The position numbers and the translations under genes are program-made. Under the pieces are notes generated by a model that was not told the DNA's origin, did no database searches, and worked only from the letters and a program-made list of their open reading frames with translations. Shown in pieces: positions 43,455 to 52,366 of a stretch of 64,000 nt of DNA; position 1 is the stretch's first letter, and each line of letters begins with the position of its first letter. The stretch lies in contig NZ_JACRMG010000028.1 of the NCBI RefSeq assembly GCF_016219575.1, positions 1 to 64,000 of the forward strand, written 5' to 3'. The DNA comes from Bradyrhizobium sp. (GTDB lineage Bacteria > Pseudomonadota > Alphaproteobacteria > Rhizobiales > Xanthobacteraceae).

Positions 43455-43621
43455 CGCGGGCTTGCTTCGGTTGATCCGGGTTCCGTCTATCACGTTTTCG
43501 CCCCGATGCAGCCCGCAACGCCGCAGCGTCCGATCACATGTTCGTCGACGTTTCTTGCCCGCAGATGCGCCTAACGGTTAAATGCGCCCGGCCAATCAGT
43601 ATCGGGTGAGCGAGGGACAGT

Positions 43622-44593
43622 TTGACGCCGCGCGTATTGCCGATCATCGCCGCCCTCATGCTGTCGCCGGCCGCAATGGCGCAGGAGATGCAGCGGCTCG
43701 CGCCGACGCAGCTCTCGCTGATGGTGGCAAGCGATCCCGCAGACGAGCGATGCCGGCGCATCGACAAGGCGAGCACGCCGCTATCGGCGCTTTCCCTGCA
43801 CCGCACCTTTCATGACGATTTCGACGAGCATCCGCTGTCGAGGGGAAAATGGACGCCGCACTACGCCGGCGGCGCCGCCTGGCCGGAGGCGCGCTATTGG
43901 GGCGGCGACGGCTCCGACTTCAAACGCAAGACCGCCTGGAACGGCGAGCAGCAGATCTATGTCGATCCGCGCTATGCCGGTCGCGGCGCCAGGCCGCTCG
44001 GGCTCGATCCCTTCAGGGTGAAGGACGGGGTGATGTCCATCGTCGCCATGCGCACGCCGCCCGAGTTGCGTGACGTGCTGTTCAACAACGAATACATCTC
44101 GGGAATCCTGACGACGCAGGGCTCGTTCGCGCAGAAATACGGCTACTTCGAAATCCGCGCCAAGATTCCTGCCGGCGTCGCGGTATGGCCAGCGTTCTGG
44201 ATGCTCGCCGACGACGGCGGCTGGCCGCCCGAGATCGACGTGATGGAAGGCCGCGGCCAGCGTCCGGGCGACGTGGTGATGACCACGCATTGGCGAATTT
44301 TCGAAACCCAGAAGGTGCACAGCTGCGGCTTTGACTTCGTCGTGCCCGATGCCGTCACCGCCTTCCACGACTATGGCGTGCTGTGGCAACCCGATCGCAT
44401 CACCTATTTCATCGACCGCAAGCCGGTCGCCGACATCAAGGCGCCCGTCAGCTTCGTCGCACCGATGTACATGATCGTCAATCTGGCGATGGGCGCAAAA
44501 TATTTCGTCGGGGTCGGGTTTGTCGCAGCCGACTCGCCTGAGACCGTCGCATTCGAGATCGACCGGATCTCGGCCTTTCAAATCGATCCCTGA
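43622..44593 (+). CDS. Secreted glycoside hydrolase family 16 protein
   Basis: The 323-residue protein has a signal peptide ending at AMAQ (residue 21) and a GH16 jelly-roll. The catalytic motif EIDVMEG (two Glu as nucleophile and acid/base) is at about residues 204-210, preceded by GYFEIRAKIPAGVAVWPAFWML. GH16 enzymes cut beta-1,3/1,4-glucans or similar polymers outside the cell. It starts with TTG after a GAGGGA ribosome-binding site. It is followed 17 bases later by a GH1 beta-glucosidase, so the two likely degrade a beta-glucan stepwise. Confidence 0.87.
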   Translation: MTPRVLPIIAALMLSPAAMAQEMQRLAPTQLSLMVASDPADERCRRIDKASTPLSALSLHRTFHDDFDEHPLSRGKWTPHYAGGAAWPEARYWGGDGSDFKRKTAWNGEQQIYVDPRYAGRGARPLGLDPFRVKDGVMSIVAMRTPPELRDVLFNNEYISGILTTQGSFAQKYGYFEIRAKIPAGVAVWPAFWMLADDGGWPPEIDVMEGRGQRPGDVVMTTHWRIFETQKVHSCGFDFVVPDAVTAFHDYGVLWQPDRITYFIDRKPVADIKAPVSFVAPMYMIVNLAMGAKYFVGVGFVAADSPETVAFEIDRISAFQIDP

Positions 44594-44610
44594 ACTCCGA
44601 GGTTCATTCA

Positions 44611-46080
44611 ATGGCTTTGAATTTTTCGCGCCGGCTGCTTGCCAAACTGGCCGGCCTTTCCGCACTCGGCCTCGCCATGCCGGCCGCAGCCGCGGAGCGG
44701 AAAGGCAAGCCCGCGCAGGACCGCTTCGTGCCCGCAGCCTTTCCGAAAGCTTTTGTCTGGGGCACGGCCACCTCGTCCTATCAAATCGAAGGCGCGGTCA
44801 ACGAGGACGGCCGCGGCCCCTCGATCTGGGACACCTTTTCGCACACCGCCGGCAAGATCGCCGATCACAGCAATGGCGACCGCGCCAACGAGCACTACCA
44901 CCGCTACAGGGAGGACGTGCAGCTGATCAAGCGGCTCGGTGCCAGGGCCTACCGCTTTTCCATCGCCTGGCCGCGCGTGTTTCCCGACGGCACCGGCACG
45001 CCGAACCCCAAGGGGCTCGATTTCTACAACCGCCTGATCGATCAACTGCTCGCCAACGGCATCGAGCCCTATGCCACGCTCTATCACTGGGACCTGCCGC
45101 AGGCACTGGAAGACCGCGCCGGCGGCTGGCGATCCAGCGACACCTCGAAGGCGTTCGGCGACTACGCCGGCCATGTCGCCGCGCGCATCAGCGATCGGGT
45201 GAAGAACATCTTCACCATCAACGAGGCCGGGCGTTTCCTCAATTTCGGCTATGGCTGGGGCATCGACGCGCCCGGCCTGAAACTGCCCGCGGCTGAACTC
45301 AACCAGGCCCGCCACAACGTCGTGCTCGGCCACGGCCTTGCGGTGCAGGCGATCCGCGCCGCCGCGCGCAAGGGCACCAGGGTCGGCCCCGCCGAGAACA
45401 TCGCGGCCTGCGTACCCGCCTTCGCGACGCCGGAGCACATTCGCGCCACCGAGATGGCGACGCGCGAACTGAACGCGGGCCTTCTCGGCGTGATGCTGGA
45501 AGGCAAGTACACCGACGGCTTTCTGGAATATGCGGGCAAGGATGCGCCAAAGTTCACGGCCGAGGAGCTGAAGATCATCGGCGCGAAGAACGACTTCGTC
45601 GGCCTCAACATCTACGCACCGCAATTCTACATCGCCGCATCCGACAAGAAGCCCGGCTGGGCCGTACTGCCCTTCCCCTCCTCCTTCCCGCACATGAATT
45701 CGGAGTGGCTGCACATCGGCCCGGAAGTGATCTACTGGGCGCCGAAGATCGCCGCAAAGATATGGAACATCGACACCATCTACATCAGCGAGAACGGCAC
45801 CTCGTCCGAGGACAAGCTGCGCGACGACGGCAAGGTCTACGATCTCGACCGCATCAGCTTCCTGCGCAACTACCTCGCCCAGCTGCAGCGCGCGACCTCG
45901 GAGGGCGTGCCGGTGAAGGGCTATTTCCTCTGGAGCCTGATGGACAATTTCGAATGGATTTTCGGCTACGAGAAGCGCTTCGGCCTCTATCACGTCGACT
46001 TCCAGACGCAGGTGCGCACGCCGAAGCTGAGCACGGAGTTCTTCCGCGACGTGGTGGCAAGGAACGCGATCGGCCCGTAA
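44611..46080 (+). CDS. Exported GH1 family beta-glucosidase
   Basis: The 489-residue protein has a Tat-like signal (SRRLLAKLAGLSALGLAMPAAA) and a complete GH1 barrel. The N-terminal signature FVWGTATSSYQIEGAVNEDGR is near residue 50, the acid/base Glu is in TINEAG near 212, and the nucleophile Glu is in YISENG near 397. The usual TFNEP motif reads INEAG here, which keeps the Glu but loses the Pro. Known activity of the family is release of terminal beta-glucose. It is in an operon with the GH16 gene upstream, and a periplasmic location is likely. Confidence 0.9.
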   Translation: MALNFSRRLLAKLAGLSALGLAMPAAAAERKGKPAQDRFVPAAFPKAFVWGTATSSYQIEGAVNEDGRGPSIWDTFSHTAGKIADHSNGDRANEHYHRYREDVQLIKRLGARAYRFSIAWPRVFPDGTGTPNPKGLDFYNRLIDQLLANGIEPYATLYHWDLPQALEDRAGGWRSSDTSKAFGDYAGHVAARISDRVKNIFTINEAGRFLNFGYGWGIDAPGLKLPAAELNQARHNVVLGHGLAVQAIRAAARKGTRVGPAENIAACVPAFATPEHIRATEMATRELNAGLLGVMLEGKYTDGFLEYAGKDAPKFTAEELKIIGAKNDFVGLNIYAPQFYIAASDKKPGWAVLPFPSSFPHMNSEWLHIGPEVIYWAPKIAAKIWNIDTIYISENGTSSEDKLRDDGKVYDLDRISFLRNYLAQLQRATSEGVPVKGYFLWSLMDNFEWIFGYEKRFGLYHVDFQTQVRTPKLSTEFFRDVVARNAIGP

Positions 46081-46091
46081 CGCGGCTGACG

Positions 46092-47030
46092 TCAGCGGGG
46101 CGCTGATGTCACCAGCAACACCATGAGCGGAAGCGTCACTGCCGCCAGCATCGTGCCGAGCGCGACGGAGCCGGACACCGGGTTGACGAGCCGCTGGTAC
46201 TGCACCGCAAAGATATAGGCGTTGGCGCCGGTGGGCATCGCCGCAAACAGCACGACCACAGCCGTCACCAGCGGCGGCAGGTGCAGGAGATGCGCGAACG
46301 TCCAGGCCAGCGCCGGCATCGCCAGCAGCTTCAGCGCGCACATCACCACGATGCCGAGCTTCGCGCCCCTGATCTCGAAGCGGTAGAGACTGATGCCGAG
46401 CGCGATCAGCGCCGTGGGCGAGCCCGCCTGCGCCAGCAGCTCGATGGTCCTGTCGACGACGGGATGCAGTCCAAGCCCGGTCAGGCGCCAGAGCAGGCCG
46501 AGGCCGATGGCAATCATGATCGGGTTGCGGGCGAGATCGAGAATGACGGGCAGCATCAGCGAAGCGGCCGAGCCGGACCGCTTGCGGTCCGTCAGTTCCA
46601 TCTGCAGCGTGCCGCAAAGCCAGAGCAGCGGCGTGTTCACCGACAGGATCAAGGCCATCGGCCCTGCGGCCTGGCTGCCCAGGGCCGAGAGCGTCAGCGG
46701 CACTCCGAGCATCACGATGTTGCCGTAGACGGAGCCGATCGCGAAGACCGGGCCGTCCTCGCGCTCCTGCCGAAACAGGAAGGACATCAGGAGGGCGACG
46801 ATCCATGTGACTGCCACCGCGCCGTAATAGGCGCCCCACACCTGGAAGGCGCTGACGGAGGGAAACTCCGACACGACGATGGTCCGGAACAGCAGCGCGG
46901 GGATGGCGATGCTGAAGGCAAATTCGGAAATGCCCTTGTTGGCCGTCTCGGAGACGAAGCGGAACAGCACCGCCGCATAACCGGCCGCGATCAATGCGAA
47001 GACCGGGGCAACGATCAGGACGGTGGCCAT
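46092..47030 (-). CDS. AEC (auxin efflux carrier) family transporter
   Basis: The 312-residue membrane protein has about ten hydrophobic segments and the AEC features: an N-terminal VLIVAPVFALIAAGY, the AVYGNIVMLGVPL-like segment (SVYGNIVMLGVPLTLS near residue 99) and the C-terminal FAAMPTGANAYIFAVQY. Relatives export malonate, malate or other organic acids. Substrate is unknown. It is convergent with the GH1 gene (11 bases apart). Confidence 0.87.
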   Translation of the reverse strand: MATVLIVAPVFALIAAGYAAVLFRFVSETANKGISEFAFSIAIPALLFRTIVVSEFPSVSAFQVWGAYYGAVAVTWIVALLMSFLFRQEREDGPVFAIGSVYGNIVMLGVPLTLSALGSQAAGPMALILSVNTPLLWLCGTLQMELTDRKRSGSAASLMLPVILDLARNPIMIAIGLGLLWRLTGLGLHPVVDRTIELLAQAGSPTALIALGISLYRFEIRGAKLGIVVMCALKLLAMPALAWTFAHLLHLPPLVTAVVVLFAAMPTGANAYIFAVQYQRLVNPVSGSVALGTMLAAVTLPLMVLLVTSAPR

Positions 47031-47072
47031 GCGGGACTCATTGCCGGGAGATCCGCCAGGGTTCTATCACCA

Positions 47073-47098
47073 AAGCCCCGTCGCGCCATCCGGGGCTT
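47073..47098 (-). terminator. Stem-loop after the gene at 47111-47527
   Basis: An eight-base stem (AAGCCCCG / CGGGGCTT) with a ten-base loop, followed on the minus strand by TTTGG. It lies 12 bases past the stop codon. Confidence 0.6.
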
Positions 47099-47110
47099 GA
47101 CGACGACAGC

Positions 47111-47527
47111 CTATGACCTCGACCGCAGCAGCTTCATGCGCAACGACCTCACACCCTTGTGGCGCGCGAGGAGGGCCCGGCGCTTGGAGGTGGTGGCGAA
47201 GGAGGCAACGAGGTGTATGGCGCCCGCATCGGCATCCCAGGCCGGCTGGCGTTCCGTATCGTGCCTCAGGCCGCGCAGCAGGAAGCTGGTGCGCCGAACG
47301 GGTTGCCCGGTAACGGCCTGCGCGATCCGCGCCACCTCGGCGGAGAAGTGGATATCGATCACCGCGGCACGGTATTCCGACGTGGCCCAGCCCCGGAGCT
47401 CGTCGCCGACAATCTCCGTAACCTCGAACCCGGCAAAGATCTCGTCATAGACGCGGGCCCCGAGGGCGAAGTTGAGCTTGGCTTGAATTGCGAACTGATG
47501 GATTTCCGTCGGACGGAAGGTCTTCAT
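47111..47527 (-). CDS. Hypothetical protein
   Basis: The 138-residue product has no signal or membrane segment and is basic overall, with an Arg/Lys-rich C-terminus (KRRALLARHKGVRSLRMKLL). No domain was recognised. The first half has a plausible alpha/beta pattern (TEIHQFAIQAKLNFALGARV; VIDIHFSAEVARIA). The start at 47527 is the first Met after a stretch lacking coding character. It is an isolated gene between a stem-loop and a divergent small membrane protein gene. Reality as a gene is likely but not certain. Confidence 0.6.
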   Translation of the reverse strand: MKTFRPTEIHQFAIQAKLNFALGARVYDEIFAGFEVTEIVGDELRGWATSEYRAAVIDIHFSAEVARIAQAVTGQPVRRTSFLLRGLRHDTERQPAWDADAGAIHLVASFATTSKRRALLARHKGVRSLRMKLLRSRS

Positions 47528-47724
47528 GCAGCAGGAGTCCCCAAAAAGGTGCGCCGTTCGAGTATGTCTGCGGACCGGCCAAAAAGGTTCTGCAGGCAAC
47601 CATCGAAACCACCAGGGAATAAAGCGGGCCCGGCGGAGTTAAGGGCGGCTTCACAGGGTTATGACCGGGGCGGCAGTCCCCCGTCCCGCTTCCGGTGGTA
47701 TCTTCAGCCAAACAGGAGACTCCG

Positions 47725-47919
47725 ATGGACCCGATTCTTGTTGTGACGGCCTTGGGATCGATGCTCGTCGTTGGCTACCTCGCCCATGAGCGCGGGCGCA
47801 GCCAGACCCGCTGGGTGTGGACTGCGGCGTTGATCGGCCCGCTTGCCATTCCCCTGCTCTATCTGGCCGACGCGGCCGCGGCCGCTCGAAAGGCGCTTGG
47901 CGCTGTCAATGCCAACTGA
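47725..47919 (+). CDS. Small membrane protein, 64 residues
   Basis: The 64-residue product has two hydrophobic segments (about 2-20 and 32-50) separated by a basic loop HERGRSQTRW, so a hairpin in the inner membrane is likely. A strong AGGAG ribosome-binding site lies nine bases before the ATG. No family was recognised. It is convergent with the serine hydrolase gene (15 bases between). Confidence 0.68.
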   Translation: MDPILVVTALGSMLVVGYLAHERGRSQTRWVWTAALIGPLAIPLLYLADAAAAARKALGAVNAN

Positions 47920-47933
47920 CGTTCCTACGCCCG

Positions 47934-49187
47934 TCAGGCCCGGCGAACGCTGCGGCAAATCCCCTGCTCGAACTCCCGGTAGACCTTCAGGGCCTGGCGG
48001 TCGGCGAACGGCAGGATCTGCATCATGATGACGCCGGCCACCCGCGTGGCCGGGTCGATCCAGTAATAAGTGTTGTAGAGCCCGGCCCAGGTCAGGCTGC
48101 CGGCCTTGCGGGCACCCGGCACGGGATCGGCATTGATCATGTGGCCGAGCCCCCAGCGCAGCCGCGTGCCGGGGAAGAAATCGACGTCGTTGGACAGCGC
48201 CGGATTGGTCGTCTTCATGATGCCGGCCTCGAGATTGCCGATCTGGTTGGCCGCCATCAGGGCCACGGTTTCGGCCTTGAGGATCTTCGCGCCGTCGAGG
48301 CTGCCGCCGTTGAGCAGCGCCTGCAGCAGCCGCAGATAGTCCGGCGCGGTGGAATAGATGCCGCCGCCGCCCGAGAACACCGTCGGCGTCTCCAGCTTCT
48401 CGAACGGCTGCGCCACCAGTTTTCCGTCGGCGCCGCGCCGGTGCAGCCGCGCCTGCCGCGCGCGCTGCTTCGCGGTGATGGTGAAGCCGGTATCGTTCAT
48501 GCCGAGCGGACCGGTGATGTTGTCGCGGAAATAACGGTCGATGCCCTGGCCGCTTGCGATCTCCACCATGCGGCTGACCCGATCGATGCTGCCGCCATAG
48601 GCCCATTTCGCGCCGGGCTCGAACATCAGCGGCATGCGCGGCAGATCCTTGTCCTTCCGGCTGCGCGCGATCTGGACGTAGCGCAGCACGTTGCTGTCCC
48701 ACAGCGGATAGGAAAAGCCCGACGTGTGCGTCAGCAGATTGCGCAGCGTGAGATATTCGCGCGCCTCGCGCAGCTGCGGCGCGCCCTTGTCGTCGAACCC
48801 GGTGAGGACGCGCGGCGCCGCCAGCACCGGATCGATATTGCCGGCCGGCTCGTCCAGCTTCAGCCTGCCGCGCTCGACGAGCTGCATCGCGGCGACCGAG
48901 GTCAGGAGCTTCACCATCGAGGCGATGCGGAAGATCGTGTCGGTCGTCATGCGGGTATCGGCACCCGCGCCGCGCATGCCGATCGCGCCTTCGTAGAGGA
49001 TCGAGCGGTTGTCCGCGGCCATGGCGACCACGCCGGGAATGGCGTGGGCGGCGACGGCTGAATGCAGCGACTTGTCGAGGTCGTTGCTGCGCGTGGCGGC
49101 AAAGGCGGGCACGGCCGGAATCATGCCTGCCGACGCAAGCGCCGCCGCCTGCAACAGAGCGTCACGCCGGGTGATCGGTCCGGTCAT
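47934..49187 (-). CDS. Tat-exported serine hydrolase, beta-lactamase class C family
   Basis: The 417-residue protein has a Tat signal (TRRDALLQAAALASAG) and a class C/DD-peptidase-like domain. The active-site SxxK is in IASMVKLL near residue 90, and the second motif is YGGS near 195 in place of the more usual YxN. A third-motif candidate is WAGLYNT near 373, in place of a KTG-type motif. Members include esterases and D-amino-acid peptidases; beta-lactam hydrolysis is not implied. It is divergent from the aldolase gene. Confidence 0.85.
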   Translation of the reverse strand: MTGPITRRDALLQAAALASAGMIPAVPAFAATRSNDLDKSLHSAVAAHAIPGVVAMAADNRSILYEGAIGMRGAGADTRMTTDTIFRIASMVKLLTSVAAMQLVERGRLKLDEPAGNIDPVLAAPRVLTGFDDKGAPQLREAREYLTLRNLLTHTSGFSYPLWDSNVLRYVQIARSRKDKDLPRMPLMFEPGAKWAYGGSIDRVSRMVEIASGQGIDRYFRDNITGPLGMNDTGFTITAKQRARQARLHRRGADGKLVAQPFEKLETPTVFSGGGGIYSTAPDYLRLLQALLNGGSLDGAKILKAETVALMAANQIGNLEAGIMKTTNPALSNDVDFFPGTRLRWGLGHMINADPVPGARKAGSLTWAGLYNTYYWIDPATRVAGVIMMQILPFADRQALKVYREFEQGICRSVRRA

Positions 49188-49337
49188 CGTTCCCTGTAAC
49201 GGTCGCCATTCCCGATCTCCTTATACAATCATTTCCGCTGCCCGCGCGAGGCCGGCGGCGGGACCGCCCGGCCCGGCTGTCCTTCCGGCGCATGGTGTGC
49301 TCCAGTAACGGTGTTCCCTGCGCCCTGCGAGTTTCCC

Positions 49338-50099
49338 ATGCAAAACGCCATGAAATCCAAGATCCACCGCGGCGAGGTCGCGCTCGGCGTCTCCCTGATG
49401 TTTCCCTGTCCGCAACTCGTCGAGATGCTCGCCTATGCCGGTTTCGACTGGGTGCTGATCGATTGCGAGCACGGCTCGATCGGTCCCGCCGATATCGAGG
49501 TGATGGCGATGGCCGCCGACGCATGCGGCATCACCGCCATCGCGCGGCCGCGCAGCAACGATGCGGCGGATATCCAGGCCGTGCTCGACCGCGGCGTGAA
49601 GGGCGTGCAGATCCCGCATATCAACAGCCGCACCGACGCCGAGCGCGCCGTGGCGGCGGTCAAGTTCGGCCCCGGCGCCGGACGCGGGCTTGCCGCCGGC
49701 ACGCGGCCGGACCGCTGGGGGCTCGGCGGGCGCATGCCCGACTTCGCCGCGCAGGCCAACGCGCAGTCGCTGGTATGCGTCCAGATCGAACATCAGCAGG
49801 CCGTTGCCAATGTCGACGAGATACTGAAGGTCGACGGCATCGACGTGTTCTTCATCGGGCCGTCCGACTTATCCCAATCGATGGGTTTTCCCGGCAATCC
49901 CAAGGCGCCGCCGGTGGCCGAAGCGATCGAACGGACGCTCGGCAAGATTCGCGCGGCGGGCAAGGCGCCGGGTATGCCGGCCACGACGGAGTCGTTGCCA
50001 TGGGTCACGGGCCAGGGCTGCCGCTACGTCTACAACCACCTGCCGCGCATTCTCGACGCCGGCGCCAGCGAGTTCCTGGGCACGCTCACGAAAAGATGA
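49338..50099 (+). CDS. HpcH/HpaI-family class II aldolase
   Basis: The 253-residue TIM-barrel protein has the DWVLIDCEHGSIGP motif near residue 37, RPRSNDAADIQAVLDRGVKGVQIPH near 70, and the metal-binding Glu of VQIEHQQAV with FIGPSDLSQSMG near 172. Such enzymes cleave 4-hydroxy-2-oxoacids to pyruvate and an aldehyde. The ATG at 49338 has a weak GCGAG upstream; the Met four codons downstream is an alternative. It is not linked to a visible aromatic pathway. Confidence 0.87.
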   Translation: MQNAMKSKIHRGEVALGVSLMFPCPQLVEMLAYAGFDWVLIDCEHGSIGPADIEVMAMAADACGITAIARPRSNDAADIQAVLDRGVKGVQIPHINSRTDAERAVAAVKFGPGAGRGLAAGTRPDRWGLGGRMPDFAAQANAQSLVCVQIEHQQAVANVDEILKVDGIDVFFIGPSDLSQSMGFPGNPKAPPVAEAIERTLGKIRAAGKAPGMPATTESLPWVTGQGCRYVYNHLPRILDAGASEFLGTLTKR

Positions 50100-50191
50100 C
50101 GGCGAGCGGCGCACCTGGTGTGAGCGGCTTCACAGGCGACTGACGGGTTTCGCGGCAGAACGGCGATGCACATCATCGCCGGAGTTGCGAA

Positions 50192-50446
50192 ATGACCGTC
50201 ACTCCCCGTAGTCACCCGCACGCACTGCCGGTTCTCGGCACCGCCATCGCCATCGTTCTCCTCGCCATCCTCGCGGTTCGGCTGACGGGAACTCCGTGGC
50301 AGGCAAGGCCGCAACCGGCCTCGCAGGCGACCGTTGGAGTTGCTGCGGACAAGGCGGCGACAAGGCCGAAGGAACGGGTCAGGTATCAGGCCACGATCGA
50401 CAATTGGCGGCGTTATCGCGCGACGACATCGACTGACGCGCATTGA
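50192..50446 (+). CDS. Small single-pass membrane protein
   Basis: The 84-residue product has one membrane helix at about residues 13-31 (VLGTAIAIVLLAILAV) and a basic soluble tail with KERVRYQATIDNWRRYRAT. No family was recognised. A GGAGTTGCGAA ribosome-binding region lies just before the ATG. It stands between the aldolase and the thioesterase genes on the same strand. Confidence 0.62.
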   Translation: MTVTPRSHPHALPVLGTAIAIVLLAILAVRLTGTPWQARPQPASQATVGVAADKAATRPKERVRYQATIDNWRRYRATTSTDAH

Positions 50447-50503
50447 GGCGAATTGCCGCCATTTCCCTTGGCTGGCCCGGCATCGCTGGTCTAAAACGCC
50501 GGC

Positions 50504-51409
50504 ATGTCTGAAATCTCGACCTATGACGGCCAGCCGCTGCCGTTCGAACAACTCGCAAGCGCCATCGCGGAACGCCGCTCCACCTACGGCCGCGCCAGCG
50601 GACTACGCATCGACCGCGCCGAGCGCGGTGAAGCCTGGTCCAGCCTGCCCTACCAATCCCTGTTCGTCGGCGACACCGAGACCGGCGTGATCCACGGCGG
50701 CGTGGTCACCGCCATGCTCGACGAGAGCTGCGGCATGGCCGTGCAGCTCGCGCTCGACGGCAGCCGCGCGATTGCGACGCTCGACCTGCGCATCGACTAC
50801 CAGAAGCCGGCCAAGCCCGGCCTCGACATCAAGGCGCGCGCGGTCTGCTATCACGTCACCCGCTCCATCGCCTTCGTGCGCGCGACCGCCTACCAGGAGA
50901 CCGAGGACGATCCGGTGGCGACTGCCGCCGCCTGCTTCATGGTCGGCGCCAACCGCAGCAACATGCTGCGCGACCGGCAGGCCCATGACGTGCCGACCCT
51001 CGACGCGCCGGAAGACGATTCCGGTCCGTTCGCCCGAAGCCCGTTCGCGCGCTGCCTCGGCATCCGCGTCAGGGAAGACGGCGTGCTGCACATGCCCTTC
51101 TCGCAAAGGATCATCGGCAATCCGGTGCTGCCCGCCATCCACGGCGGCATCACCGGCGCCTTGTTGGAGACGACGGCGATCGTCGGCCTCACCCGCGAGC
51201 TCGGCGCCTCGACGCGGCCGAAGCCGATCGGGCTGACCGTCAACTATCTGCGCTCGGGACGCGCCGTCGACAGCTTTGCGAGTGTCTCGATCGTGAGGCA
51301 GGGCCAGCGCATCGTCGCCTTCCAGGCGCAGGCCTGGCAGGAGGACGAGACCAGGCCGATCGCCACCGCGTTCGGGCATTTCAAGCTGCGGCAGGCGGAG
51401 AAGGATTAG
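50504..51409 (+). CDS. Tandem hotdog-fold thioesterase (PaaI/YbgC type)
   Basis: The 301-residue protein holds two hotdog domains. The first has TGVIHGGVVTAMLDESCG near residue 60 and the second has LPAIHGGITGALLETTAI near 205. In both, the HGG loop with the following acidic residue is the PaaI-type active site, which hydrolyses aryl- or acyl-CoA. Two domains in one chain would form a pseudo-dimer. It is followed by a 303-base gene-free stretch. Confidence 0.86.
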   Translation: MSEISTYDGQPLPFEQLASAIAERRSTYGRASGLRIDRAERGEAWSSLPYQSLFVGDTETGVIHGGVVTAMLDESCGMAVQLALDGSRAIATLDLRIDYQKPAKPGLDIKARAVCYHVTRSIAFVRATAYQETEDDPVATAAACFMVGANRSNMLRDRQAHDVPTLDAPEDDSGPFARSPFARCLGIRVREDGVLHMPFSQRIIGNPVLPAIHGGITGALLETTAIVGLTRELGASTRPKPIGLTVNYLRSGRAVDSFASVSIVRQGQRIVAFQAQAWQEDETRPIATAFGHFKLRQAEKD

Positions 51410-51712
51410 GAAACTGCGCTTGCGGCGGGCGCGCACCCCAAAATATCGAAAACAACCCCATGCAAAGTAGCCGGGCGGCGGCCGGCGCCCGAAGAAGCGA
51501 CTTGACACGTCGGGCAAATCAGCTGCATTCTTCCATTATTCCGAAATCGTGCCGATATCCGCCGCCCGGCAAGTGCGGGCGCATCGGCAGCGATTGCGGG
51601 CGAAAATCCTTAGACCCATCATTGAAACAGCACCGGCTCGCCGCGGCGAATGCTTCGCTTGCGCGTGGCCGAACCACGCGCGTGGCCCACGCGCGTGCCA
51701 GGGAGTATCGAC
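51410..51712. other. Gene-free leader with repeat-like sequence
   Basis: This 303-base stretch separates the thioesterase from the two-gene cassette. Its first half (about 51434-51560) contains AAAATATCGAAAACAACCCC and then CGACTTGACACGTCGGGCAA, which I recall as parts of a repeated intergenic sequence in Bradyrhizobium; this needs a search. The CTTGACA at about 51500 could be a -35 element. The end (51650-51690) carries CGCGTGG/CCACGCG repeats. No gene was found. Confidence 0.45.
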
Positions 51713-52366
51713 ATGAACACCGCCCCGCACCTCACGATGCCAACGGCGATCGCCGCAACCGGCCCGACCGAAGCTGCCGCAGCCCCGCGGATCAAGCTCA
51801 GGTCGAACGGATTTTCCATCGACCATCCGGATCCGGAACTCGGCGAGCAGCTGATGGCGAACGCGCTGGGCGTCGCTGACCGCGACGCGATGGATGGCAT
51901 CCTCCGGCAGTTGGTGAGAGCCAGCGTAAGCGGCGGCAGCCCCGACGAGGTCAACGTCTCCTTCATGATTGCGATGGTGAAGAGCATCAAGCCCCGGGAT
52001 TCCATCGAGGCCATGCTGGTGGCGCAGATGGTTGCGGTTCACGTGATGGCGATGCGATGCGCCCAGCACCTGGCGAACGCGAACGACATCGCCCAGCACG
52101 ACAGCGCCGCGCGCGCCCTGGGCCGGCTCGCCCGCACGTTTCCCGCCCAGATCGAGGCGCTCAACCGCCATCGCAGCCATGGCGAGCCCGCCATCACCGT
52201 GCAGAACGTGTCGGTCGCCGACGGCGGCAAGGCCATCGTCGGCAACGTCACGCAGCATGCCAGCGTAATCGTTTCGGACAAGAAGCCAGCATCCGCCGCG
52301 CCGAAGGCCTCCGGCTCCAGGCGAGATCAGGATTCTGCCGGTGCCAGGCGGGAAGCGCAGGCATGA
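51713..52366 (+). CDS. Cassette protein 1, unknown function
   Basis: The 217-residue product is soluble and largely helical. Its middle has PDEVNVSFMIAMVKSIKPRD and a helical stretch AMLVAQMVAVHVMAMRCAQHL. The C-terminal part contains PAITVQNVSVADGGKAIVGN, a short segment I recall from uncharacterised proteins repeated in many Bradyrhizobium genomes and associated with phage-like regions. It ends in a Ser/Ala/Arg tail. The ATG at 51713 follows GGGAG. Its stop overlaps the start of the second cassette gene (ATGA), showing translational coupling. Confidence 0.72.
   Translation: MNTAPHLTMPTAIAATGPTEAAAAPRIKLRSNGFSIDHPDPELGEQLMANALGVADRDAMDGILRQLVRASVSGGSPDEVNVSFMIAMVKSIKPRDSIEAMLVAQMVAVHVMAMRCAQHLANANDIAQHDSAARALGRLARTFPAQIEALNRHRSHGEPAITVQNVSVADGGKAIVGNVTQHASVIVSDKKPASAAPKASGSRRDQDSAGARREAQA

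Noticed and set aside
47934..49187. Beta-lactamase conferring resistance
   Set aside because: The SxxK motif fits class C-like enzymes, but the second motif is YGGS and the third is atypical. The large family is mostly esterases and peptidases, so resistance is not supported.
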